Below are positions 52,302 through 63,500 of a DNA stretch of 64,000 bases, in pieces (the stretch's first letter is position 1; each line of letters opens with the position of its first letter). A program made the position numbers and the translations under genes. The DNA lies in the NCBI RefSeq assembly GCF_004217445.1, contig NZ_SHKX01000018.1:26552-90551 (forward strand), read 5' to 3'. The notes beneath the pieces were generated by a model. That model was given only the letters and a program-made list of their open reading frames with translations, searched no databases and had not been told where the DNA came from. This DNA comes from Fluviicoccus keumensis. Its GTDB lineage: Bacteria > Pseudomonadota > Gammaproteobacteria > Pseudomonadales > Moraxellaceae.

Positions 52302-54188
52302 ATGACCACTTATAACGCCGACGCCATTGAAGTCCTGTCCGGACTGGATCCCGTCCGCCGTCGTCCCGGCATGTATACCGACACCAGCCGTCCCAACCAT
52401 CTGGCGCAGGAAGTCATCGACAACTCCGTGGACGAGGCGCTGGCCGGGCATGCCCGCCATATCCAGGTCATTCTTCACGAGGACAACTCGCTGGAAGTGA
52501 TCGATGACGGTCGCGGTATGCCGGTGGATATGCATCCGGAAGAAAAAATGAGCGGGGTCGAGCTGATCCTCACCAAGCTGCATGCGGGCGGCAAATTTTC
52601 CAACAAGAACTACCAGTTCTCGGGCGGCTTGCACGGCGTCGGCATTTCCGTGGTCAATGCCCTCTCCACCAAGGTGGAGGTGCGGGTCAAGCGTGACGGC
52701 AGCGAATACGGCATCAGTTTCGCCAACGGCAACAAAGCGACCGAACTGGCGGTCCTTGGCGCAGTCCCCAAGCGTCACAGCGGCACCAGCGTGCGCTTCT
52801 GGGTGGACGCCTCCTATTTCGATACCCCGAAATTCGCCACCAAGGCGCTGAAGCATCTGCTGAAGGCCAAGGCCGTTCTGTGTCCGGGGCTGGAAATCCG
52901 TTTCGACGACAAGCAGGCCAACGAGTCGGTGACCTGGTTGTATGAGGAAGGCTTGCGCGCCTATCTGGCCGACGCCACCAAGGACTATCCGGTGCTCCCT
53001 CTGGAACCCTTCTGCGGCACATTTGAAGGCGGCCACGCGGCATGTGACTTCGCGGTGCTGTGGCAGCCCGAAGGCGGGGAGGGCGTACAGGAGTCCTATG
53101 TCAACCTGATCCCCACCGTGCAGGGGGGGACTCATGTCAACGGTTTGCGCCAGGGCCTGACCGATGCCATGCGTGAGTTCTGCGAGTTCCGCAACCTGTT
53201 GCCGCGCAATGTGAAGCTGGCGCCGGAAGACGTCTGGGAAAAAGTGTCCTTTGTGTTGTCGATGAAATTGCAGGAGGCGCAGTTTTCCGGGCAAACCAAG
53301 GAACGCCTGTCTTCCCGTGAGGCATCGGTGTTCGTGCAGGGCGTCACCAAAGATGCCTTCTCACTGTGGCTGAACCAGCATCCGGATGTCGGTGTGCAGT
53401 TGGCCGAGCTGGCGATCGCCAACGCCGGGCGTCGTCTGCGGGCGGGCAAGAAGATTGAACGCAAGAAGATTACCCAGGGTCCGGCGCTGCCGGGCAAGCT
53501 GGCGGATTGCGTCGGTCAGGACGTGATGCGCGGTGAATTGTTCCTGGTGGAAGGCGACTCCGCGGGCGGCTCCGCCAAACAGGCGCGCGACAAGGAGTAT
53601 CAGGCCGTGATGCCCCTGCGCGGCAAGATCCTCAACACCTGGGAGGTATCGAAGGATGATGTGCTGGGTTCGCAGGAAGTCCACGATATCGCTGTCGCCA
53701 TCGGAGTGGATCCGGGGTCGAATGACCTGACAGGCCTGCGCTATGGCAAGGTATGCATCCTTGCCGACGCCGATTCGGACGGGTTGCATATCGCAACCTT
53801 GCTGTGCGCGCTGTTTGTCCGGCACTTCACCGCGCTGGTGAAAAACGGTCATGTGTTTGTCGCTATGCCGCCGCTGTACCGGATCGATTGCGGCAAGGAA
53901 ACTTTCTACGCACTGGACGATGACGAAAAGCAGGGCGTGCTGGATCGTCTGGCGGCGGAAAACAAGCGCGCCAAACCCCAGGTCACCCGGTTCAAGGGCC
54001 TGGGTGAAATGAACCCGTTGCAATTGCGGGAAACCACCATGGACATCAACACCCGCCGTCTGGTGCAACTGACGCTGGAGGACGAAAAAGCCGCTGACGC
54101 CATGCTTGACATGCTCTTGGCCAAGAAACGCTCCTCGGACCGCAAGGCCTGGCTGGAAGACAAGGGCAATCTGGCGGAAGTCATTTAG
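52302..54188 (+). CDS. parE: DNA topoisomerase IV subunit B ParE
   Basis: ParE is the ATPase subunit of topoisomerase IV, which unlinks daughter chromosomes with ParC. The 628-residue product has the GHKL ATPase motifs (EVIDNSVDEALAGH, VIDDGRGMPVD, GGLHGVGISVVNAL), the transducer domain and the TOPRIM domain (LFLVEGDSAGGSAKQARDKE and ILADADSDGLH). YNADAIEVLSGLDPVRRRPGMY at the N-terminus and the length separate it from GyrB, which is about 170 residues longer in gammaproteobacteria. parC is not in the window. A terminator follows. Confidence 0.97.
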   Translation: MTTYNADAIEVLSGLDPVRRRPGMYTDTSRPNHLAQEVIDNSVDEALAGHARHIQVILHEDNSLEVIDDGRGMPVDMHPEEKMSGVELILTKLHAGGKFSNKNYQFSGGLHGVGISVVNALSTKVEVRVKRDGSEYGISFANGNKATELAVLGAVPKRHSGTSVRFWVDASYFDTPKFATKALKHLLKAKAVLCPGLEIRFDDKQANESVTWLYEEGLRAYLADATKDYPVLPLEPFCGTFEGGHAACDFAVLWQPEGGEGVQESYVNLIPTVQGGTHVNGLRQGLTDAMREFCEFRNLLPRNVKLAPEDVWEKVSFVLSMKLQEAQFSGQTKERLSSREASVFVQGVTKDAFSLWLNQHPDVGVQLAELAIANAGRRLRAGKKIERKKITQGPALPGKLADCVGQDVMRGELFLVEGDSAGGSAKQARDKEYQAVMPLRGKILNTWEVSKDDVLGSQEVHDIAVAIGVDPGSNDLTGLRYGKVCILADADSDGLHIATLLCALFVRHFTALVKNGHVFVAMPPLYRIDCGKETFYALDDDEKQGVLDRLAAENKRAKPQVTRFKGLGEMNPLQLRETTMDINTRRLVQLTLEDEKAADAMLDMLLAKKRSSDRKAWLEDKGNLAEVI

Positions 54189-54231
54189 CCTCACTGCGCC
54201 GCTCATCCGCGAATTTATCCGTTTTATCTGC

Positions 54232-54264
54232 AAGGCCCGCCTTCCTCCCGGAGGCGGGCCTTTT
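54232..54264 (+). terminator. Intrinsic terminator after parE
   Basis: AAGGCCCGCC at 54232-54241 pairs perfectly with GGCGGGCCTT at 54253-54262, with an 11-base loop and TTTT (54261-54264). Confidence 0.88.
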
Positions 54265-54572
54265 CCCGCTTTTGACGTCTATACAACAGCCAGCCGCTGA
54301 ATCAAAATAAACGTGATACAGTTCTCATTTTCGGTGAGGCAATCATGGAGATGGCGAACGGCCAGAGGCATGGCAGTGCCTTACCCAACACTTTGATAAC
54401 GACTCAAACGATATTCTCATCACATTTTCAGGTGAGTCCGCCCACGGAATCGGGCAATACACATAGGCGCCATGCCTGCTGACAGCCCCGGAAGGGCGCC
54501 ACAGTTAATTTTACCAATCGATGGATCGGATCAGGGGGGAGTTCCCGCCTGGATGATCAATGGGTGTTATTC
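54265..54572 (+). other. Leader region of the giant repeat-protein gene
   Basis: This stretch of about 308 bases has no convincing gene and is poorer in G+C than its surroundings. A 45-codon frame (54345-54482, with GAGG before the ATG) is possible but has no recognisable feature. A seven-codon frame at 54553-54576 (MINGCYS) ends in an ATGA overlap with the giant gene's start and has AGGGGGGAG 11 bases upstream. Small stems such as AGGCA-TGGCAG-TGCCT are present. I could not fix a promoter with confidence. Confidence 0.4.
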
Positions 54573-57500
54573 ATGAATGGTGCACGTTCGAAGCTCTGGC
54601 TTTTCCTGATGATCTTGCTGGCAGGCCTGCAGTTGGCCGGTACGGCGCTGGCCGGTGGCGTCCGGGTCATCCAGAACCCGAGCTTTGAGTTGCATTCGGA
54701 TGCCTCCACCGTCACGTTCCCTCCGCCCGGCGGCCTGATCGGCGGCGGCACCACCTGGGCGTATTGGCTGGACTCAAGCTGTAGCGGTGGAACCGCAAAC
54801 CAGTGTATCGGCGGCTGGAAAACCACCGACAGTAACAGCGGGGCCTCGGCGGTTGCACGCTATATCGAAGTAGCGTTGGCCAGCACCTACGGTGCGTTTG
54901 GCGCCCAGAACAATCGCATCGTGGCCGAGTTGAATGCCTCGATGCAGTCACGACTGTACCAGCCCATCTGCCTCCAGGCGGGCGAAACAGTCACCATGAA
55001 CTACTACTTCAGCCCCCGCAGCGGGGTGGGTAACCAGCAGGTTGCCGCCGGTTTGTGGGCGATCAATGATCCGGGGCCCATCGGTAACGCCATCTCCGCG
55101 CAGAACTCCACCATTTCCAGTACGGTTGGATTCACACCGCAAACGGCGGTGTTTACCGCACCCGGCGCGGGGCTTTATCAGATTGGCCTGGAAGCCGTGC
55201 TTCCGGCAACCGGCAGTAACGGCAACCTGATCGATGACATTTCCGTCATTCTGAAGCCGTTGATCGACCTGAATACACAGGCCACTTTCTCGATGCCCGA
55301 AGGGAATGTCGGGCCGTCGATGCAATTGCGCGTCAATGGCACAGTCCAGACGCCCACGCTGGTGGCTATCCGTCAGATCAGCGGTTCGGCAACTCCCGAC
55401 CTCGATTACACGCTGGGGACGCCGATCGGGCTGGTCGGGACAACCCCGACAATCAGCCATACCAGCGGCTCCAATCTCTGGCTGGTGACGATTCCTCCGG
55501 GAGAATACGATGCCGGGCAGGGCATGTTTGGCAATGCCAAGTACGGTGTGGTCATCCCGATCGAGTCCAATTACGACGTATTGCGCGAAGGTACGGAACC
55601 GCTGACCTTTGAACTCCAGCCGCCCAGTACGGATGGCTCTGACACCATCGTCAAATGGGACCGCACCAATCCCATCTGCGAGGGCGCCAGCGTCAATCAG
55701 GTTTCCTACGATATTGTCGAGGTCAAGCCCAAGCTCCGGGTTCACAAGAACCTGATTGCCCGTGTCAATTCGGCAGACCAGTTCACCACCCTCATCAAGG
55801 ATGACGCGGGCAATATTGTTTCATCGGTTTCCGCGTCCGCAACATCCGGTGGCGGAGTGACCACCAGCGGGGCGACGACCGGGCTTTTCTCGGCCGCCGG
55901 TTCCTATGAAGGCGCGTTCGGTACTCCCTACAAGACCTATACGATTACGGAGGTCATGGCTCCCGGTAGCGTCAACACGCTGGCGGCCTATACCACGCGG
56001 ATCGATTGCGCCAATGCCCGGGTGGTGGGTTCCGGTGTTCCGACCGTCTTGCCGTCCGGTGTCGGCCAGACCTTCACGATTACCATCAAGGATTCGGATG
56101 ATGTCAGTTGCACGCTGACCAATGCCCCCTTGCCGAAAATCACAACGTTCACCAAGGCGTTGGGCAGCACCCGCGCAGCGCCGAATGACCAGTTCACCCT
56201 GCAGATATTGAATGGCGCCAGTGTGGTCAATCCCACCACCACCAGCACCTCCGCGGGCTCCGGCAATACCATCACCGCCGGAACGGGGACAATTACCTCC
56301 CTGATCCTGCAACCCTATGTGACTTATACATTGCGCGAAGTCGGCGCGGGATCGCCAACCGCCGACCTTAGTCTTTACAATTCGTTCATCAGCTGTACCA
56401 ACGCATACACGGGCAGTACCACTGTGTTGCCCAGCGGCACCGGTCAAAGTTTCAGTCTGACCCTGGGCGGTAATGACGACATCAACTGTACACTGAACAA
56501 TATTGCCCATCAGCCGCGGGTGACGCTGGACAAGGCGCTGACCGGAAGCGGACGCTTGAACGCGACAGACCAGTTTACGGTGCAGATGAAGCAGGGGGCG
56601 ACCGTCGTCGCCAGCGGAACCACCAGCGGAGCCGGCAGCACGGTCACGGCCGGCACCGGCACCACCGGCCCGAATTTCCTGAGCGCCGGCCTGAGCTACA
56701 CCCTGACGGAAGTCATGGCGGCCGGGTCATCCAGCGCCTTGACCGCGTACAACACGCGGATTGCGTGTACCAATCAGAATGCCGCCAGCACCACCGTGCT
56801 GCCAAGCGGTCAGGGGCAAAGCTTTAGCCTGACGCCGCAACTGGATGATGTCATTGCCTGTACGCTGACAAACGGCAATCCCCGAATCCGGGTCAACAAG
56901 GTTGTCAGTTCCCTGCTGGACGCCAATGATCGCTTTACCACCCAAATCCGGACAGGAGGGGCGGGGGGAACCGTGGTTTCCGGCACCACGGCGTCAGCCA
57001 GTGCCGGCGGCGGCGTACTGACAACCGGCGGCGCGGCAACTTACACCGCACCGGGCTATTTCCTGGGGACTGTCGGCACCACCTATACCCTGACCGAAGC
57101 GATTTCGGGCGGAACCTCTACACTGGCGAATTATAACGCCAGCATCAGCTGCACCAATGCGGCGACGGGTAGCTCCACGGTATTGCCTTCTGGCGCGACA
57201 CAGCCGTTCACCATCACGCCTCAGTTCAATGATGATATTGATTGCACCATTACCAATATTACGCAGCCCAGGATTTCGCTCACAAAGGTATTGGGCAGCT
57301 CGCGACTGGCCTCGACCGACCAGTTCACCCTGCAACTGAAGAACGGGGCGACGGTGGTGGCGAGTACAACCACTACGGGAACCGGCAACACCGTTACCAC
57401 GGGCACGATCGCGTCGACCCAGGTCAGCAGCGGTGTCAGTTATACCCTGACGGAACTCGCGTCCGGAACCACCGTGCTGTCCAGCTATAACAGCCGGCTG

Positions 57501-60500
57501 AGTTGCACCAACAGTTATGGCGCGAGTGTGACAACGCTGCCGTCAGGGGCGGGAACCAGTTTCACGGTGACGCCGCAGCTGGGCGATGTGATCGCCTGTA
57601 CGCTGACCAACGATCGTTTGCCGCGGCTGCGCCTGAACAAGACGGTAGCCGGGCTGGTGGACGCCAATGACCGCTTTGTCACGCAGGTGCTGTCGAATGC
57701 CGCGCCGAATGCCGTGTTGTCCGGCACCACCAGTGATCCTCAAAGCGGCGGCGGCGTGCTGACCACCGGCGGCGTGGCGACCTACAATGCCCCCGGCATG
57801 CTGGTGGTGACCAGCGGCACCACCTACATCCTGACCGAGGACATTGCCTCGGGGACGTCGGGATTAAGCCAGTATTCCACCTCGATCAGTTGCAGCAATG
57901 CCACGGCGGGCTCGGCCACAACCCTGCCCAGCGGCGCCGGGCAGCGATTTAATATCACGCCGGCGACGGGCGACAACATCAGCTGTACCTTCACCAATAC
58001 GCCGAAGGCGCCGTTGCTCCGCCTGAACAAGAAGGTCTCCGGGCTGATCAATGCGGCTGATCGCTTCACGACCCAGATCAAGAACGGCGCCAGCGTCGTC
58101 TCCAGCACGACGGCTTCCCCGGGCGGTGGTGCGATCACCACGGGCGGGGCGGGGACCTACACGGCGGCGGGCTCCTACACGGCATCAGTGGGAACGGCAT
58201 ATACCCTCACGGAAGTCCTGTCGACCGGTTCAACCCCGATCGGACAGTATTCCACCGCCATTACCTGCGCCAATACCCGAAGTGATGGCCCGATTACGGC
58301 GCTGCCCTCCGGAACGGGGCAGTCTTTCACCCTGGCTCCGCAATATGGGGACGACATTACCTGCCAGCTGGATAACGGTCCGGCGGCTATCACCCTGATC
58401 AAGGATCTGGCCAATTCCCGGCTGGTGGATTCGGATGAGTTCACCCTGGAAATACGGAATAGCGGCGGTACGGTGCTCAATTCGCTAATCAGCAGCACGA
58501 CGGCGGGTCAGCTGGATGTGGTGACGCCCGGTTCGGGCACGACCGGCATCACCTATGTGGCGGGCGGCAGTACGTATACGCTGACCGAAACGGCGTCGGG
58601 CGGCACAACCCTGACGAACTACCATGCCAGCATTGCCTGTACCAATGCCACGGCATCGGCGACGGTTCTGCCTTCACAGGCATTTGCCGCCAATAAATCC
58701 TTTACGGTGACGCCGATCTCCGGCGACAACATCACCTGTACGCTGTCCAACAAATTGATAGCCCCGAAGATTACCCTGAAGAAGGTTTTGGGCGGACAGC
58801 GTTATGTGAGCACGGACCAGTTTACCCTGCAGGTGCGCAACAATACGGATACCACCACCCTGACGTCGGTGACCACGACCGGCACCGGCGATACGGTCAG
58901 CACGGGTTCGGTGGTTTATGCGGCGACGGCGGGCACAACCTATACCCTGAAGGAAATTGCCGCCTCGGGTTCGTTGACCAATTACGTCACCACGTACTCC
59001 TGCGTCAACAACGCCACGGGAGCCACCAGCAGCGGCACGGCCGCCAGTTTGACGTTTACCGCGGCGCAGTACGATGATTTCGTCTGCACCTTCACCAATG
59101 CGCCCAAGCCGCGACTGATCGTCAACAAGGTCGTGGCCGCCGGTCTGGTGGACAGCGCCGATCGCTTCACCACGCAAATCCGCACCGGCGGGGCAGGGGG
59201 AACGGTAGTTTCCGGTACCACGAACTCCGCGACGGCGGGTGGCGGCGTATTGACGACGGGTGGAGTCGGGACCTATACCGCGCCGGGCGCATATCTGGCC
59301 ACCGGCGGCACGACCTATACGATTACCGAGGCGATCACCGCCGGTACATCCTCGTTGTCGCAATACGACACCAGCATCAGTTGCGTCAATGCCGATACCA
59401 ACAGCACGACCGTGCTGCCCTCCGGGAAAACCCAACCCTTCACTATTGCAATCCAGAATAGCGACCTGATCACCTGTACCTTGACGAATACGCCGCTGCC
59501 ACGGTTGAAGGTGAGCAAGAGCGTTGTCGCGGTTGCCGATGCGACAGATCGCTTTACCACCCAGATCCGTACCGGCGGCGTCAGCGGGACGGTGGTTTCC
59601 GGGACGACAGCGTCCGCCACGACCGGTGGCGGTGTGCTGACAACCGGCGGGGCGGGGACCTATACCGCCCCGGGTAAATATCTGGCAACGGCCGGGACTA
59701 CTTACACATTGACCGAGGCGCTGACTGCCGGGGCTTCGGATATCAGCCAGTACTCGTCGTCCCTGAGTTGCACCAACGCCTATGCCGCCAGCACGACCGC
59801 GTTGCCGACCACGGCATATCCGTTCGAGGTGACGCCTCAACTGGGCGATGACATCAGTTGTACCTTTGCCAATAACACGGTGGCGCCCAAGGTTCGGGTC
59901 CATAAGACGGTTAGCGGTCTGGTGGACGCCAACGACCGCTTCACCACGGAGCTGCGTACCGGTGGCGCAGGCGGCACGATCGTTTCCGGCACCGCCAGTT
60001 CGGCGACTGTGGGCGGCGGGGTCTTTACAACCGGCGGCGCGGGCACCTACACCGCTCCGGGGGATTATCAGGCGACCGCTGGAACCACCTATACCATTAC
60101 CGAATCATTGTCGGGCGGCACCTCCGCCATCAGTCAGTATGACACCAGCATCAGCTGTACCAATGCCCGGACGGCGGGGCCGGTCACGACCCTCCCCAGC
60201 GGCGGCACAACGCCGTTCCAGTTGACGCCGAAGTCCGGCGATGACATCAGTTGCACCTTGACCAACGCCGTCAAGCCGCCGGTTCTGACCTTGCGGAAGG
60301 ATGTCTCTGCCCGCATCAACGCGGCCGACCAGTTCACGCTGGGCGTCAATGGCGGGGCGGTTTCCCAGACGGCGACGACCAGCGGTTCGGCCACGGGGGT
60401 GCAGGCCTCTGCGATCAACGGCGTGACACTGGCGGCGGGAACGACCTACACCCTCAGTGAAGCCATGGCGTCCGGCCCCTCGACCCTGAACCTCTACAAG

Positions 60501-63500
60501 ACCCAGCTGGTTTGCAGCAACGCCCGCGCCTCCGGCCCGGCGACGACGCTGCCGACGGTGTTGACCAGCGTGACGCCGGGCGGTGCTCCGCTGACAAGCA
60601 GTTATACGATCACGCCGTTGGCGGGCGATATCCTGACGTGTACCTGGACCAACACCAAGAACCTGCCCAAACTTCGTGTCCACAAGACCGTCAGCAGTCT
60701 GGTGGATGCCAATGACCGGTTCACGACGGAAATCCGTACCGGCGGCAGCGGCGGTACGGTGGTTTCCGGGACAACCGCCTCAACCACAGCCGGCGGCGGG
60801 GTGCTTACGACCGGTGGAGTCGCCACCTATAGCGCACCGGGCATTTTCGAGGGGATCGAGGGCACGGCGTATACGCTGACCGAGAGCATTTCCGGGGGAA
60901 CGTCTTCCACCCAGCAGTACACCACCACGGTGACCTGCACCAACGCCTTTGCCGGCAGCGCCACCGTGATGCCGACCAATGCGGCGGTTCCGTACACGCT
61001 GACGCCCCAACTGGCGGACGATATCAGCTGTACGCTGACCAACAGTGTCAAGCAGCCGGTTGTCCGCGTTCACAAGACCGTGACAGCGCTGGTGGATGCA
61101 AATGACCGCTTCACCACTCAGATCCGTACCGGCGGAGTTGCCGGAACCGTTGTATCGGGAACCACGGCCAGCGCTACCAGCGGCGGTGGCGTCCTGACAA
61201 CCGGCGGAACAGCGACCTACAGCGCGCCGGGCAGCTATCAGGCGACGATCGGAACGACCTATACCCTGACCGAGGCCTTGTCGGGCGGTACCTCCCTGGC
61301 GAATCAGTACGCGACCAGCCTGAGCTGCGTGAATGCCCGGACCGCCGGACCGGCGACCACGCTCCCCTCCGGTTCCACCGCACCCTTCGACCTGACGCCC
61401 AAGGCGGGCGACGACATCAGCTGTACGCTGACTAATACGCCGATTGCTCCGGTGATCCGGATCAACAAGACCGTGACCAGCATCGTCAACGCCGCTGACC
61501 GCTTCACCACCCAGATCCGTACCGGCGGAACCGGAGGCACGGTGGTGTCGGATACGACCGCCAGCGCCACCAGCGGCGGCGGCGTGCTCACGACCGGCGG
61601 GGTGGGCAGCTACAACGCCCCGGGTAGTCTGCAGGCTGCCGCCGGGACCACCTATACCTTTACCGAAGCCATGACGGCCGGCCCGTCGAATATCGGGCAA
61701 TACGACACTACCGTCAGTTGCGCCAACAGTCGCGCCGGCGCAACCACGCCGCTGCCGTCCGGGGCGACGCAGCCGTTCAATGTGACTCCGGCCGCGGGTG
61801 ACAACATCACCTGTACCGTCAGCAATGCGGTGCGGCAGCCGACGGTGATCATCACCAAACTGTCCACGGGTGCTACCGGCAGCTTCTCCTTCGCCACGCA
61901 AAACCTGGCGACAACCCCGGTGTCGTTAACGACCACCGTGGACGGCACGCCGGTATCTTCCTCCGCCATTGCCGTGACTACGCGCGGATCCAACGTGGTG
62001 CTCACCGAAACGGTGCCCGCCAACTGGACGCTCACGGCGGCTGCTTGTACGGACGCCAACAGTGCGGTGACCGGCAATACCGGTAGTTTCGGGGTGCTGG
62101 CGGGCAATCAACTGACCATTGCCGGGACGAATGTCGTTGCAGGTGCGGATCTGCGTTGTACCTTCACCAACCGCAAGTCGGCGACCTTCACGCTGCGCAA
62201 ATCCTGGGTCAATGCCAAGGTTAATGATGCGGTGACCGTGTCCACCACCGGTGCCACCAATAATGCGTCCCTCAATGCCGTGGCGAATACGGCCACTGAA
62301 ACGGATGCGGCTACCGCCGTCACCCTCTTTGCCGGTGAAACGGTTGCGGTTTCCGAAACCTTTACCACCGGTAACGCGGCCAACTATACCGCGACGCTCG
62401 CCTGTACGGGGGCGGCGGATACCAATCTGGCGGATGGATTGACAGTCAATGCGGCGGATTCGGCAATTGTCTGTACCCAGACCAACACCCGGAAATCGGC
62501 CAACCTGATACTGCGCAAGACCTGGATCAACGCAAAGCTGAACGATGCAGTAGATGTAACAGCGACCGGGCTGACGAGTCTGGCCTCGGTGGCGAATACC
62601 GCCAATGAGACCGATGCGGCTGCCATACAGACCGTCTATGCCGGTGACGCCATCACCTTGGGCGAAACCTTCACTACGGGCAGCGCCGCCAACTATACGT
62701 CGTCGCTGGCTTGTACCGGCAACACAACGGCGCTGGCGGGCAGCGTGCTGACCGTCAACGCAGCGGACACCGCCATTACCTGTACGCAAACCAACAGCCG
62801 CAAGTCGGTCAGCCTGACGCTGCGCAAGACCTGGGTGAATGCGAAGCTGAACGATGCGGTGAGTGTGACGGCAACCGGGCTGACCAGCCTGGCGTCGGTG
62901 GCGAATACCGCCAATGAGACCGATGCCGCCGCCATACAGGCCGTCTATGCCGGTGATGCCATCACCTTGGGCGAAACCTTCACCACGGGCAGCACCGCCA
63001 ACTACACGTCGTCGCTGGCGTGTACCGGCAACACCACGGCCCTGGCGGGCAGCGTACTGACCATTAACGCCGCGGATTCGGCGATTGTCTGTACCCAGAC
63101 CAACACCCGGAAATCGGCCAACCTGATACTGCGCAAGACCTGGGTCAACGCAAAGCTGAACGATGCGGTGGATGTCACGGCGACCGGGCTGACCAGCCTG
63201 GCGTCGGTGGCGAATACCGCCAATGAAACCGATGCCGCCGCCATACAGACCGTCTATGCCGGTGACGCCATCACCCTGGGCGAAACCTTCACCACGGGCA
63301 GCGCCGCCAACTACACGTCGTCATTGGCGTGTGCCGGCAACACCACGGCGCTGGCAGGCAGTGTATTGACCGTTAATGCGGCCGATACCACCATCACCTG
63401 TACCCAGACCAACAGCCGCAAGTCGGCCAGCCTGACGCTGCGCAAGACCTGGGCGAGCGGCAAATCGGGTGATACCGCGACGGTGACGACAACGGGCTTC

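Noticed and set aside
54345..54482. 45-codon gene in the leader of the repeat protein
   Set aside because: It has a possible GAGG site but no codon bias, domain, signal or membrane segment; kept only as a note in the leader entry.
54265..54572. Cyclic-di-GMP or other known riboswitch before the giant gene
   Set aside because: The conserved GEMM-type segments could not be found; only short, ordinary stems are present.
58674..59903. Long minus-strand frame opposite the repeat protein
   Set aside because: Repeat composition (ACC/GGC-rich codons) removes stop codons on the reverse strand; the plus-strand frame has signal peptide, repeat phase and cysteine pattern.
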